Positions 7,624 to 15,374 of a stretch of 64,000 bases of DNA are shown here, piece by piece. Both the position numbers and the translations under genes were made by a program. Origin of the DNA: a virus; the IMG/VR virus record IMGVR_UViG_3300032177_000008, positions 1 through 64,000 of that record, one strand, 5' to 3'. Position 1 is the stretch's first letter. Every line of letters begins with the position of its first letter. Under the pieces are notes generated by a model, which saw nothing but the letters and a program-made list of their open reading frames with translations, ran no database searches and had not been told where the DNA came from.

Positions 7624-7660
7624 TTGACGCGAAGCTCAAGACAGATAATACTCAGAGTAT
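7624..7660 (+). promoter_or_regulatory. sigma70-like promoter with overlapping palindrome
   Basis: TTGACG, a 16-bp spacer and TAATAC form a sigma70-type promoter for the 310-aa gene. The 13-bp palindrome ATACTCAGAGTAT (7648-7660) overlaps the -10 and start region, as an operator would. Only single-site evidence. Confidence 0.4.
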
Positions 7661-7699
7661 GTGCTTGTTCTTGACATCTCTTAATTTTATAGGTCATGA

Positions 7700-8632
7700 A
7701 TGATCCCGCAAAAGCGGTACATCACATGGCTCATGCTCGAAGGAGAAGAAGTGGAGGCGATTGCCAAACACCTCGATTCTCTTTCCCTGCCCTTGTTATC
7801 AAACAGTGCTTATACTGAGATCGCAGAAGCCGCGGCGTTGCTCCCATTATCCCCCGGGCTTAGGCGAAGGCTCATTCAAAAAAGGCCCTGGGATGAAGCA
7901 TCCCGTGCCATGCTTGACCGGCTAGAATTCGCAGATATTTACGACTACCGGTTTAAGCGCCCAGATATCAGCCACTACCTCGAAGCCCAGTGGAAAGAGT
8001 GTAAAGCCCTCCTCGATCAACCCACAATCAGAGTCACCGTGGAAACGACTCTCATTGCAAAAGTCCCCACCGAAGAGCTCGCCCCAATCCTCATGCAACA
8101 ATCCGGGTTTCATGTCACTCAAGAAGGCCTAGATCTTTACTGCCGCTACTTCTTTGACTGCTCTGCAATGCGACGAGATGACTGGCGAGAATATATAAAG
8201 AACTGTTCAAATGATCCTTATGTTTATGTGCGATACCAAACAGCACTTCTAAAACCCAAAGACGAAGTTCTCTATCAAGTCGGTTTACCCACCAAGACCC
8301 AGTTCAGCCAGTTCCTAAGTATGCTCGTGACCACCGCAAGCTATAAGTTCCAGCACTACACTGCACACAACAAACCAGAGAGCGACGCACAAGCAAGACA
8401 ATGGGCCAAACTCGGTATGGATGCCGGCGTACGCGCCGAGAAATTCGCATCAGGAGATGTCACCGACTTTGCCAAAGCCGTCCAAGCAGAGTTCGATCTC
8501 GTCGAGTCAGATATCCCCACCATCCGGCCAGAGATGCTTGCGAACGTGAGACCTGCCCTCGTAGAAGAGGCAGAAGTCTCTCCTGCTCCAGCGCTACCTC
8601 CTAATGAGCAACCAGAGTTTGAAAACTACTAG
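7700..8632 (+). CDS. hypothetical 310-aa protein
   Basis: Soluble, mostly helical protein with an acidic Pro/Ala/Glu-rich C-terminal tail of about 30 residues. No family recognised. It is unusually GC-rich at third positions compared with the minigenes at 11-15 kb. It is a single-gene unit between a sigma70-like promoter and a hairpin, placed between two antirepressor-type genes. The start at 7700 has no strong ribosome binding site, so the exact start is uncertain. Confidence 0.7.
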   Translation: MIPQKRYITWLMLEGEEVEAIAKHLDSLSLPLLSNSAYTEIAEAAALLPLSPGLRRRLIQKRPWDEASRAMLDRLEFADIYDYRFKRPDISHYLEAQWKECKALLDQPTIRVTVETTLIAKVPTEELAPILMQQSGFHVTQEGLDLYCRYFFDCSAMRRDDWREYIKNCSNDPYVYVRYQTALLKPKDEVLYQVGLPTKTQFSQFLSMLVTTASYKFQHYTAHNKPESDAQARQWAKLGMDAGVRAEKFASGDVTDFAKAVQAEFDLVESDIPTIRPEMLANVRPALVEEAEVSPAPALPPNEQPEFENY

Positions 8633-8644
8633 TTAAAAAACTTT

Positions 8645-8672
8645 AGAGTGCGCCAACAATTGGGCGCACTCT
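8645..8672. terminator. GC-rich hairpin terminator
   Basis: AGAGTGCGCC pairs with GGCGCACTCT around an 8-nt loop. On the minus strand the stem is followed by AAAGTTTTTT, so it best terminates the leftward BRO-N gene; it may also stop the rightward transcript. Confidence 0.7.
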
Positions 8673-8683
8673 AGTCATATCTT

Positions 8684-9511
8684 TCATATCGACAATTTAA
8701 TCTGATCAACAGTCGCTGGAGTTTCCGAACTAGCGAGTTTAGTACCTCTAACTCGTTCAAAAACTTCGCGTGCTTCACTCATCATTTTTGCATTTTCTTT
8801 TGCACACTGCTCTGCTTCTTCAGGTGTACTCGCACCACTTTTCTGCAGCTTTTCTTTCAAAAAATGTTCCGAAAGATCCGTGAAACTAAGTTCTGTACCC
8901 ACCATATTATCACGAAGGTTACTACTCTGTTTTACCCCCTTTAGCTCTTTATGACTTTTCACAGTCAGTCCAAAGGTCCCTTGATGATTAATACTCGTTA
9001 TTTTTCCATACCCATCCTTAGTTAGATTCGCTTCTTTAAAGGCATCTGTAAGGGCCAGTCTCGTATGAATCCCCTTGATTCGTTCCTCAATCCAAGGCTT
9101 TTCCCTTCCCTTACGTTCATAATTTTCAACTGCTCTTTGCCGGCCCCGCTTGAGAGCTAAATAGGGATTCGCTTCTTCCTCAGCTCGTTCCCTACCTACT
9201 TTTGCCAGCCACTGCTTAAATGGTTCCACTTTAGGAGATGGAATAGATTGAAGAAGACGGAGAGCTCCCTCAAAGTTGACACAATCCATCATATAGCCTT
9301 TACCATCTGACGCGGTTACTTTCAGTTGTCGACAATTTGTCGAGAACTCAATGTTTTCACGACGTTGTAGTCTATACCAATAGTCTTGTGAGTCTGTTGA
9401 TTCAGTTAAAGCCTCGATAATGTCTACAATCACCCACCACCTCTGCCCATCCTTCATCATATTACGGACTTCTTTATCTTCGAACTTAGCAATTAATTGA
9501 TTTGGTCTCAT
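8684..9511 (-). CDS. BRO-N domain antirepressor-like protein
   Basis: 275 aa. Residues about 5-110 (KFEDKEVRNMMKDGQRWWVI, VDIIEALTES, YWYRLQRRE, LLQSIPSPK) match the BRO-N (Bro/antirepressor) pattern: a beta strand, helix-turn-helix and conserved W. The rest is charged and helical. BRO-N proteins of phages bind DNA or counter repressors. It faces a long regulatory region with ACGTCA motifs upstream of its start, so autoregulation is plausible. Confidence 0.75.
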   Translation of the reverse strand: MRPNQLIAKFEDKEVRNMMKDGQRWWVIVDIIEALTESTDSQDYWYRLQRRENIEFSTNCRQLKVTASDGKGYMMDCVNFEGALRLLQSIPSPKVEPFKQWLAKVGRERAEEEANPYLALKRGRQRAVENYERKGREKPWIEERIKGIHTRLALTDAFKEANLTKDGYGKITSINHQGTFGLTVKSHKELKGVKQSSNLRDNMVGTELSFTDLSEHFLKEKLQKSGASTPEEAEQCAKENAKMMSEAREVFERVRGTKLASSETPATVDQIKLSI

Positions 9512-10129
9512 ACCTAAGATTTCTCCTTACTTAGCTTATGCCCGAATAAGAACACATTTTGCCAGATGGGTTCGGGAGTACTCTCCGAATCCATCAGCTA
9601 AAAGCAAAACAGTTCACTATTTCCTAATCTCATGACACGCCTCCTCGTATTTTCTAAGAAGTGCGTCATTTAGCAGGTGCGTTAAGGGTAGTTGATGCAA
9701 TACATCTCCTTTAACATACTGCCCTATACAAAAATAACGCGATCTTTTATAAAAGTAATTCAAATGACGCAAAGTTGAAGAAATACGTCACACCGTATCA
9801 TCTGATAGTGTAGCTACGTCACTATGCGTCACTCATTTTTAATACGGTTGAAATCATTATGTTTTTATTATAACGCACTATGACGTATCTCAGCTATTTC
9901 CTATATATATGTGTTTATTCTCATATATATATTTATATTATTGTATGGGAATAATCACCTATTCTGAGGAAAAAATTTCCATTAACCACTGGTTGCAATG
10001 GGGTCCTGATAGTCTGATACGTCACAGCGTGTTATTATGTTTTAGACTACTTCTGAAACCAAAGCTTGACTAAAATAAACAGGTTATTTTTGCCTAGCCC
10101 TCAATCATCCCTCATGCAATGGTCTTCAT
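9512..10129. promoter_or_regulatory. 618-bp AT-rich non-coding region with ACGTCA motifs
   Basis: No convincing gene. It carries at least seven T-[AG]-CGTCA-type sites on both strands: around 9662, 9764 (reverse), 9784, 9815, 9825, 9881 (reverse) and 10018, three of them the full TACGTCAC. Between about 9895 and 9945 lies a run of TATATA-rich sequence. Clustered short motifs beside an AT-rich stretch fit either a multi-site operator region between the divergent BRO-N and 146-aa genes or a replication origin with iterons. Confidence 0.6.
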
Positions 10130-10570
10130 ATGGATCTTATTTCTCTTCCCAAACTGTGCACTCTCACCTTTACCAAATCTCCTGATGACAAGGATGACGC
10201 GCCCCCTATCCCTACCCTAACCACTCGGTTTGAAAATTTAGCGGATCCAGGGGATGAACCCCCTCTAGAATTATTTGAAGTCATCACAGGAGCAAAGATT
10301 GAGATTACTCCTACAACAGACAGGATAGGTTACCGCACCATCGTCTTCACAGTTGTCCATGACTGCCCCGAAGACGAATGCCCTCACCTCTGGAGTCGTG
10401 TTCTCTTCGATTACCCTGAGGAAGCGATTAGGGCCCTTGAGCTCAGTCTGAACACGATGAAGTCTTTCCTCTGGGTCTGCAGTACTTCTGAGTATTTCGG
10501 GAAAGCGGTGGTGAGTCAGAAGAGTCACTTGATTGTAACTAAAACAGTTGAGTATCGGTTGATCCACTGA
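10130..10570 (+). CDS. hypothetical protein
   Basis: 146 aa, acidic and beta-rich by eye, with a DCPEDECPH segment. No known family. It stands alone between the ACGTCA region and the TGACGTGCAGGAA repeats. No good ribosome binding site is visible before the ATG, so the start is uncertain. Confidence 0.6.
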   Translation: MDLISLPKLCTLTFTKSPDDKDDAPPIPTLTTRFENLADPGDEPPLELFEVITGAKIEITPTTDRIGYRTIVFTVVHDCPEDECPHLWSRVLFDYPEEAIRALELSLNTMKSFLWVCSTSEYFGKAVVSQKSHLIVTKTVEYRLIH

Positions 10571-10622
10571 CATGTCGCCGCAGAGTCAAATCTTCCGGCT
10601 CCAGCCAGACCCTCCCGGGTAG

Positions 10623-10729
10623 TGACGTGCAGGAATTATAACGCTGTATAGCCAAAAACCCTGCCCGGCAATGACGTGCAGGAAATATATTGCTGTGCAG
10701 CACAGTACTCCGGCAATGACGTGCAGGAA
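10623..10729 (+). promoter_or_regulatory. three TGACGTGCAGGAA repeats
   Basis: Exact copies of TGACGTGCAGGAA at 10623-10635, 10672-10684 and 10717-10729, the latter two preceded by CCGGCAA. Spacings are 49 and 45 bp, roughly four to five helical turns. They stop 13 bp before the GGGTATAAG promoter of the XRE regulator gene, which marks them as likely binding sites for an activator or repressor. They share the TGACGT core with the motifs at 9.6-10.0 kb. Confidence 0.7.
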
Positions 10730-10741
10730 TTCACTTTTTAC

Positions 10742-10750
10742 GGGTATAAG
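10742..10750 (+). promoter_or_regulatory. phage promoter motif GGGTATAAG
   Basis: GGGTATAAGATTTTT, followed by GAGGAGATTTAAT and the ATG at 10774. It is one of nine plus-strand copies of this motif found directly upstream of genes. Confidence 0.65.
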
Positions 10751-10773
10751 ATTTTTGAGGAGATTTAATACAA

Positions 10774-11073
10774 ATGGACATCGCAGCTTTCGGGAAGTTT
10801 TTAAAAGATACACGGGAACATGCACAAATCAGTGTTGAGCAGATGGCAGATCGCTGCCGAAAATCCCCCTCCATGATTTTAGAGTGGGAGCGAGGGAACC
10901 AGCATCTGGTTTGGATTAATTTTCAGGAGATATCTCTTAGTTATGGGATAGGTCCTAAGAAATTACTCACAACTTATCTGGAAGAAGAGATGAGGAGTAT
11001 TTTGAAGAGAGCAATTATTCCCAGTAAGGACTGGACCCTCCACATACAGGTGAAAGATGAAATATCTATCTGA
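10774..11073 (+). CDS. XRE-family helix-turn-helix regulator
   Basis: 99 aa. Residues 1-60 fit an HTH_3/Cro-CI-like fold: FGKFLKDTREHAQISVEQMADRCRKSPSMILEWERGNQ, with the recognition helix SPSMILEWERG. The remaining ~40 residues may dimerise. It is the first gene of the long minigene operon and sits right behind the three TGACGTGCAGGAA repeats, which are natural candidates for its operator. Ribosome binding site GAGGAG. Confidence 0.8.
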   Translation: MDIAAFGKFLKDTREHAQISVEQMADRCRKSPSMILEWERGNQHLVWINFQEISLSYGIGPKKLLTTYLEEEMRSILKRAIIPSKDWTLHIQVKDEISI

Positions 11074-11296
11074 CTCCATAATATTATTTTATGCTCCAGG
11101 ATTTATTTTTCTTTCTTTAATGGCCTTAGGTGGTTGGTGGCAAAAGCGGAGAGAAAATAATTGGTGGAATCACGGGTATTGTTACAAATGCTCTGCTCCT
11201 TGGTACTATTTCGACTCCAGTAGCCAAGGCGATAGGGGATATGTCTGTCGCGCCTGCGGCGTATACTGCTGGATTAGCTACAGGGTGGACAAATGA
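11057..11296 (+). CDS. small membrane protein with zinc ribbon
   Basis: 79 aa: an N-terminal hydrophobic span (residues about 7-26), then two C-x-x-C pairs (CYKCSAPW and CRACGVYC), a rubredoxin/zinc-ribbon-like knuckle pair. It overlaps the regulator gene by 17 bp and the next gene by ATGA, so it is translationally coupled. The role of the membrane-anchored zinc ribbon is unknown. Confidence 0.65.
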   Translation: MKYLSDSIILFYAPGFIFLSLMALGGWWQKRRENNWWNHGYCYKCSAPWYYFDSSSQGDRGYVCRACGVYCWISYRVDK

Positions 11297-11640
11297 AACT
11301 CGTATTCTGTAAAAAATGTCATGACCTATTTAAACTGATGGGTGAAAAGCGCAAGTGTCGTTGTGAGCTCTCGGGGGGCCAGTATCTTAGTGAGGTGCAA
11401 GCAGTGATTTGGGGTAGGAACGCTGTTCCTTTAGGGATTGCTAATCAGAGCTTTGCTGCTGCGCTTAGCCATCTTCCAGGGCTGAGTAAACGTGGTCACA
11501 ACTTTGAAGTCTTTCTTGCTAGGAGTGAATCTTGTTTTGATGCATTTATCATTCAAAAGAAATGTAAAACATTAAAGCATGTAGCAACAGAAAAGTTCGC
11601 AGATGCGTACAGAAAGAAGTGGGATAAAAATGAACTCTAA
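11293..11640 (+). CDS. hypothetical protein with N-terminal zinc knuckle
   Basis: 115 aa. CKKCHDLFKLMGEKRKCRC at the N-terminus offers four to five Cys for one zinc. The body is helical and ends KKWDKNEL. Such short DUF-like proteins are common in phage early operons. Starts on an ATGA overlap. Confidence 0.65.
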   Translation: MKLVFCKKCHDLFKLMGEKRKCRCELSGGQYLSEVQAVIWGRNAVPLGIANQSFAAALSHLPGLSKRGHNFEVFLARSESCFDAFIIQKKCKTLKHVATEKFADAYRKKWDKNEL

Positions 11641-11827
11641 AATAGCGTGGTTAAAAGTCATAGCGGATATATTTCATTTTATCTTACATTTTGGAGGTTT
11701 TATCACTTTTAACTTAGGTTGGGATATTCATAAAGAGGAGCCAGATTCTGTAATAGGAGATTGGTTTATGGCCAGTAGTGTTTTATGGATTACTGTTATT
11801 TGTGCAAAAGCTGCAGGATATTTATAG
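11630..11827 (+). CDS. small membrane protein, two spans
   Basis: 65 aa with hydrophobic segments at about 9-27 and 46-64. The ATG at 11630 overlaps the upstream gene's end by 11 bp; an upstream in-frame ATG at 11603 would overlap more and has no better ribosome binding site. Possible membrane-active early protein; function unknown. Confidence 0.6.
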   Translation: MNSKIAWLKVIADIFHFILHFGGFITFNLGWDIHKEEPDSVIGDWFMASSVLWITVICAKAAGYL

Positions 11828-11837
11828 GAGATCCTAT

Positions 11838-12158
11838 ATGATTATTGACTCAATTAAACTGAAAGCACTCAAGCGCCGCAAGGCCCATTTAGAAGAAAGA
11901 GTAGTTAATTGGAATGGGGCAGACAAAGGCTACACTCGTGCAGAGTTATCTGCAATAAGTACTGTGGTTGCACTTTTTGAAGATGAGCCGGATGAGAAGA
12001 TGATTGGTGGGATGGGTCCATGGGTGAAGCAAGTTTGGATTAGCGGGTTTCACGCAGGTCGAGATCCGACGATTTGTTCTTATTGTAAAAGTTTAAATAA
12101 GGATTGCAGACCTTGCAAGGGAACGGGAAGAGTAAACATAAAAACGGAGGAACTATGA
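11838..12158 (+). CDS. small protein with DnaJ-type zinc knuckles
   Basis: 106 aa. The C-terminus CSYCKSLNKDCRPCKGTGRV has the C-x-x-C and C-x-x-C-x-G-x-G pattern of the DnaJ cysteine-rich domain. The N-terminal part is a helical region (KLKALKRRKAHLEERV). Start chosen at 11838 because GGAGATCCTAT precedes it. No J domain, so it is not DnaJ itself. Confidence 0.7.
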   Translation: MIIDSIKLKALKRRKAHLEERVVNWNGADKGYTRAELSAISTVVALFEDEPDEKMIGGMGPWVKQVWISGFHAGRDPTICSYCKSLNKDCRPCKGTGRVNIKTEEL

Positions 12159-12397
12159 AAATAGAAACGCTTCAGACAGTTTTGTCCTTTTTACAGGGAC
12201 AGGGAATTACAGAAATAGAAAGTTTGAATATTGTAAAGGTTGATCAATGGGATTTTGTTATAGGACCAAATTATTCGATGGAGATACCAGCGACTGGAAA
12301 TAAATTGGGGAAGGCTAATCTTAGAAGAACCATTGATATAAGATTACCAGAGGCAGAGTTAGACAGTAGAGACAAAGGAGATATCTATCTGCGATAG
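12155..12397 (+). CDS. hypothetical protein
   Basis: 80 aa starting on an ATGA overlap with a GGAGGAACT ribosome binding site. The short alpha/beta sequence has no recognisable motif. Confidence 0.6.
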   Translation: MKIETLQTVLSFLQGQGITEIESLNIVKVDQWDFVIGPNYSMEIPATGNKLGKANLRRTIDIRLPEAELDSRDKGDIYLR

Positions 12398-12459
12398 AGA
12401 GTTGGGTAATGAATAGATAAGAAATAAAATAAAACCTTCAATATCAGAGGTAAATCATA

Positions 12460-12675
12460 GTGATTAATCAAGGATACAAAGACAATTTTGAAACTCTAAA
12501 AATAGCAGCTGCGGATAAAAATCTTGCACTGCTCGAGTGCACTGAAAAAGCTACTGGGCTGCCTACGATTGTGTTGTGTGCGGTAGGACGCAGTGCTGAT
12601 GATGGTTATACATTCGTGCCTCTTGCAAGAATGTTTGATGAGAACCCTTATGATATTTTGGAGGCGCCAAAATGA
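12460..12675 (+). CDS. hypothetical protein (DUF6117-like), GTG start
   Basis: 71 aa. NFETLKIAAADKNLALLECTEKATGLPTIVLCAV then FVPLARMFDENPYD reads like a small alpha-beta protein found in phage genomes (similar proteins are labelled DUF6117); that identification is from memory. It starts with GTG at 12460 after a 62-bp gap. Confidence 0.6.
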   Translation: MINQGYKDNFETLKIAAADKNLALLECTEKATGLPTIVLCAVGRSADDGYTFVPLARMFDENPYDILEAPK

Positions 12676-12944
12676 AGCAAATAACGAAATACATTCTTGA
12701 TTATGAAGGACTTATGATGGAGTTAAACCGCGGCAAAGATATGATTCTGAGGCAGCTTGTTTCAGATGGTGTTATTTCAAAAGAAGACAGTATTAAATTC
12801 TCGAAAGAGTATAGCATCATTGTACTTAAACCTTCTATTATAAGTAGTTTGTGGGCAAAGATATTAAAGAAGCCTGATGAGTACAGATATGTAATGTGTA
12901 AAAATCTTTCTGCTGATGATTGGGGAAGTGAAGATGGGAATTGA
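12672..12944 (+). CDS. hypothetical protein
   Basis: 90 aa, start on an ATGA overlap. A helical N-terminus is followed by a hydrophobic strand and a short polar tail. No motif recognised. Confidence 0.55.
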   Translation: MKQITKYILDYEGLMMELNRGKDMILRQLVSDGVISKEDSIKFSKEYSIIVLKPSIISSLWAKILKKPDEYRYVMCKNLSADDWGSEDGN

Positions 12945-13233
12945 AAAGGCTGCTACTGAAAATTATGTAAAGGTTTCAATGCAAAATAATAAGTGGCTAC
13001 CGCCCATTACAGAAGATACAGGCCCTATTGCTGGTCAACAAGATGATACTAGAATGGTTAAATTTAAGGAGATGCCATGTTCAGTCATCATAACTTATAT
13101 AGATATGGGTTGGATTATAATGACAGTCCCTGACGAAACACTAAGAAGTTATAGTTTGACTAATGAGACGATCGCAGAAATACGTGCTTCAGAAGGCATC
13201 GTGCAAGGGTGGATTAAAAGGACTTTATTATGA
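12934..13233 (+). CDS. hypothetical protein
   Basis: 99 aa. Start at 12934 chosen because GAAGTGAAG precedes it; a longer start at 12916 would overlap the previous gene further. Mixed alpha/beta composition with no recognised family. Coupled to the next gene by ATGA. Confidence 0.55.
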   Translation: MGIEKAATENYVKVSMQNNKWLPPITEDTGPIAGQQDDTRMVKFKEMPCSVIITYIDMGWIIMTVPDETLRSYSLTNETIAEIRASEGIVQGWIKRTLL

Positions 13234-13517
13234 AATACGTTTATATAGTCACACGAATGGTTACGGGTAATAGTCCTGGTACAGTAGACATCCCTAATCT
13301 TGGAGTACACTCGAACCAAAAAGCAGCAGAAAAACATTACAACTCAATTATATTAGATCGTGATTCTTTAGGATGCTATATCAAACAACTTGGTAGTGCC
13401 AATTGTCCTGGGGAGAGAAGAAATATTTTGAGAGAGGCCCGTATTGATTATTCTACAGCGAAGTATGATCGAAATAAAATTGAAAATTTGCAGCTAGAGA
13501 GATGGAGTTTGAAATGA
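13230..13517 (+). CDS. hypothetical protein
   Basis: 95 aa. YVYIVTRMVTG and LGVHSNQKAAEKHYNSI suggest a small alpha/beta domain like those that annotate time- or count-type phage ORFans; no firm family. ATGA overlaps at both ends show coupling. Confidence 0.55.
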   Translation: MKYVYIVTRMVTGNSPGTVDIPNLGVHSNQKAAEKHYNSIILDRDSLGCYIKQLGSANCPGERRNILREARIDYSTAKYDRNKIENLQLERWSLK

Positions 13518-13666
13518 AGTGCTGGTGGGTTTTCTTTCATAAGTGGTCCCAGTGGAGCCGTATAGTAACCGTCCCTTGTAGTAATCATTTTGGATATACG
13601 GGAATTATGGATGTACAAACGAGAGATTGCACCAAGTGTCACAGGACTACTTGGAGAAAGGTTTAA
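13514..13666 (+). CDS. 50-aa zinc-knuckle peptide
   Basis: Short gene starting on an ATGA overlap: MKCWWVFFHKW at the N-terminus and RDCTKCHRTTWRK at the C-terminus. The C-x-x-C-H pattern and Trp-rich start resemble small phage proteins that accompany zinc ribbons. Coding status is supported by perfect coupling to both neighbours. Confidence 0.55.
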   Translation: MKCWWVFFHKWSQWSRIVTVPCSNHFGYTGIMDVQTRDCTKCHRTTWRKV

Positions 13667-13669
13667 TAG

Positions 13670-13927
13670 ATGAGTGAACAGAAATATCCTCAAACTTGGA
13701 AACACAAAGAGAATGGAAAAACACATCGAGTATGCCCTTGGTGGGAAATGATGCCCGGCACAGAGATCAATGACAAGGATATAGGAGACCCAATTCCAGG
13801 CACACCTTGGAAATTTGGTATGTTGATCCAGGTGGGTTGGCTTTTAGAGAATGAGCATGGGGTCTGGTTTGGTGTTGGGCCTGATGCGAAGGAGTTCTTT
13901 GAGGTAGTTGAGAAAGAGAAGAAATGA
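13670..13927 (+). CDS. hypothetical protein
   Basis: 85 aa with a notable Trp content (WKHKENGKTH, CPWWEMMPG, PWKFGMLIQVGWLL). No family recognised. Starts four bases after the previous stop; ends on ATGA. Confidence 0.55.
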   Translation: MSEQKYPQTWKHKENGKTHRVCPWWEMMPGTEINDKDIGDPIPGTPWKFGMLIQVGWLLENEHGVWFGVGPDAKEFFEVVEKEKK

Positions 13928-14217
13928 AAGATTTTTATAAATTAATTTATTCTCAAGATTTTGGGGCCGATACAGATACCCCGCATGGTTGGGTTCAATG
14001 GAAGGGCACCCATGCCTGTATAGATCTTCATTGTAAGTGTGGATATCTAGGGCATGTGGACGCGGAGTTTTTCTACTATTACAAATGTCCGAAGTGCTCC
14101 ACTAAATATGCTGTCGGTCAGAATGTGAAACTAATTGAGCTATCGTCAGAGCAAAGTATGGGAGTGGAGTCGAGTGGGGTTGGATTTACTAGTTGTGAAT
14201 TAGAGGAAGATGAATGA
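13924..14217 (+). CDS. zinc-ribbon protein
   Basis: 97 aa. Residues 30-62 contain C-x-C-x(n)-C-x-x-C (CIDLHCKCGYLGH, then YKCPKCSTKYAVG), a zinc ribbon similar to those in small phage proteins. The N-terminus WVQWKGT is Trp-rich. Coupled by ATGA at both ends. Confidence 0.65.
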   Translation: MKDFYKLIYSQDFGADTDTPHGWVQWKGTHACIDLHCKCGYLGHVDAEFFYYYKCPKCSTKYAVGQNVKLIELSSEQSMGVESSGVGFTSCELEEDE

Positions 14218-14435
14218 AAGAAGATATTGAAAATGGCTGGCATGATGTTCATAAAGGATTTTACCAGTGGAAGTGCCCTTATTGCAAAGAACACTCGCCT
14301 ACAGAAGACTGGGTGAGTCGTGATGTAGGGTGTGAGGATTGCGGGTCGCATGATGGACGTATATGTCCAAAATGTCATGTGGAGTTCGACCATGTGTGGG
14401 GAGCAATAGCTATCGCGAAGGAGCAAGAGCAATGA
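14214..14435 (+). CDS. zinc-ribbon protein
   Basis: 73 aa with three Cys pairs: CPYCKEH, CEDCGSHDGRICPKCHVEF. Two zinc sites are likely. Third consecutive small Cys-rich gene in the operon. Role unknown. Confidence 0.65.
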   Translation: MKEDIENGWHDVHKGFYQWKCPYCKEHSPTEDWVSRDVGCEDCGSHDGRICPKCHVEFDHVWGAIAIAKEQEQ

Positions 14436-14551
14436 AGTGTTCTGTTTGTAGTTGTGAAATAGAGTCTGGACAAACTTATTGTTTTCTCGATGGAGCTCCT
14501 ACGTGCACGATCTGTTTTCTGAGGTCAAGATTTAGTAAAGGACACAAGTGA
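14432..14551 (+). CDS. 39-aa zinc-knuckle peptide
   Basis: MKCSVCSCEIESGQTYC and CTICFLR give two C-x-x-C pairs, enough for a treble-clef or LIM-like zinc site. The ATG at 14432 overlaps the previous stop; an upstream ATG at 14363 lies deep in the previous gene and is unlikely. Confidence 0.6.
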   Translation: MKCSVCSCEIESGQTYCFLDGAPTCTICFLRSRFSKGHK

Positions 14552-14745
14552 TGCTACATAGTTTTGTATTGATTCTGATTGGTGCTGGAATGTTAGTTTC
14601 ATTGGTTATGTCTACGGTTGGGTACATGAACCTTCTTTTTAAACTACTTCATGGGAAGAAAATAATATTTGCTACAATATTGTCTTATGTTTTTCTTGTT
14701 TTCCTCATAACTTTAATTCTCTTTGGGGATAAATATTTAAAATGA
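14548..14745 (+). CDS. two-span membrane peptide
   Basis: 65 aa, almost all hydrophobic, with spans at about 4-30 and 42-60 separated by LLHGKK. Coupled by ATGA overlaps. Holin-sized, but its place inside an early-type operon argues against a lysis role. Confidence 0.6.
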   Translation: MMLHSFVLILIGAGMLVSLVMSTVGYMNLLFKLLHGKKIIFATILSYVFLVFLITLILFGDKYLK

Positions 14746-14927
14746 AACCCCCTAAAACATTAGATGAGTTTTTCGAAAGCCGGAGAGAACTTCAGTTCTT
14801 ACTGAGCAACTTGCGGGCAAATATGCAGGTTTACTGTGCGTCCATGGACCAAGAGGATCAAGATGATTTGATGCGGGTTAATTTGATTATGATTAGGCAA
14901 TGTCTTAATTCGTTTGGAGTAGAATAA
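14742..14927 (+). CDS. hypothetical helical protein
   Basis: 61 aa, helical and acidic at its end (MDQEDQDDLMRVNLIMIRQCL). No motif recognised. Coupled to the membrane peptide gene by ATGA. Confidence 0.55.
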   Translation: MKPPKTLDEFFESRRELQFLLSNLRANMQVYCASMDQEDQDDLMRVNLIMIRQCLNSFGVE

Positions 14928-14928
14928 T

Positions 14929-15006
14929 ATGAGCTGGCAAGACGTAGCTGCTTTAACAGTGATGTGTGGGTTTGTTTTAGGATGTGTTTGGATGATGAAC
15001 GAATGA
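14929..15006 (+). CDS. 25-aa membrane peptide
   Basis: MSWQDVAALTVMCGFVLGCVWMMNE: one hydrophobic span of about 17 residues. It starts one base after the previous stop and its TGA overlaps the next ATG, so coding is likely despite its length. Confidence 0.5.
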   Translation: MSWQDVAALTVMCGFVLGCVWMMNE

Positions 15007-15236
15007 TTGAGGACGCTATTATGGAATGGGGACTTCCAATCGATGTTTATACATTTGAGGAGCTTTGTACACGGAGACCACCCGAAGGTAAAACTTGTTA
15101 CGGGAGAGCTGCTGATAGATATGGAATATTATACATTTGGAACGGCAACCTATGGATAGAAATCATAAGTGATTCTATCGAGAAGAAAGTTTCTGACTTA
15201 ATTCGTAGGGTAGAACTTTTAGAGGAAAGACTATGA
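15003..15236 (+). CDS. hypothetical protein with C-terminal coiled coil
   Basis: 77 aa. Start at 15003 (ATGA overlap) chosen over an ATG at 14964 that lies inside the membrane peptide gene in another frame. The C-terminus (EKKVSDLIRRVELLEERL) is a heptad-like coiled coil, so it probably oligomerises. Confidence 0.6.
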   Translation: MIEDAIMEWGLPIDVYTFEELCTRRPPEGKTCYGRAADRYGILYIWNGNLWIEIISDSIEKKVSDLIRRVELLEERL

Positions 15237-15358
15237 ATTGCTACCTCTGCGAAAAACCAATCCCAGAAAAACAAATTGTTATCCTAATTGTCAATGGAGA
15301 ACCTTATGATGTTCATCTCAGGTGTAGGACTAAAGTAGAAAAGTTCGGGTATAAGTAA
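15233..15358 (+). CDS. 41-aa zinc-knuckle peptide
   Basis: MNCYLCEKPIPEKQ, then VHLRCRTK: a C-x-x-C pair plus His and Cys. It starts on an ATGA overlap. Its last codons overlap the phage promoter motif GGGTATAAG at 15347-15355. Confidence 0.55.
   Translation: MNCYLCEKPIPEKQIVILIVNGEPYDVHLRCRTKVEKFGYK
15347..15355 (+). promoter_or_regulatory. phage promoter motif GGGTATAAG
   Basis: Located in the last codons of the preceding minigene and followed by an 11-bp stretch and GGGAGATTTATT before the ATG at 15375. It would start a second transcript for the Rad50-like gene pair. Confidence 0.6.
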
Positions 15359-15374
15359 ATTAGGGAGATTTATT

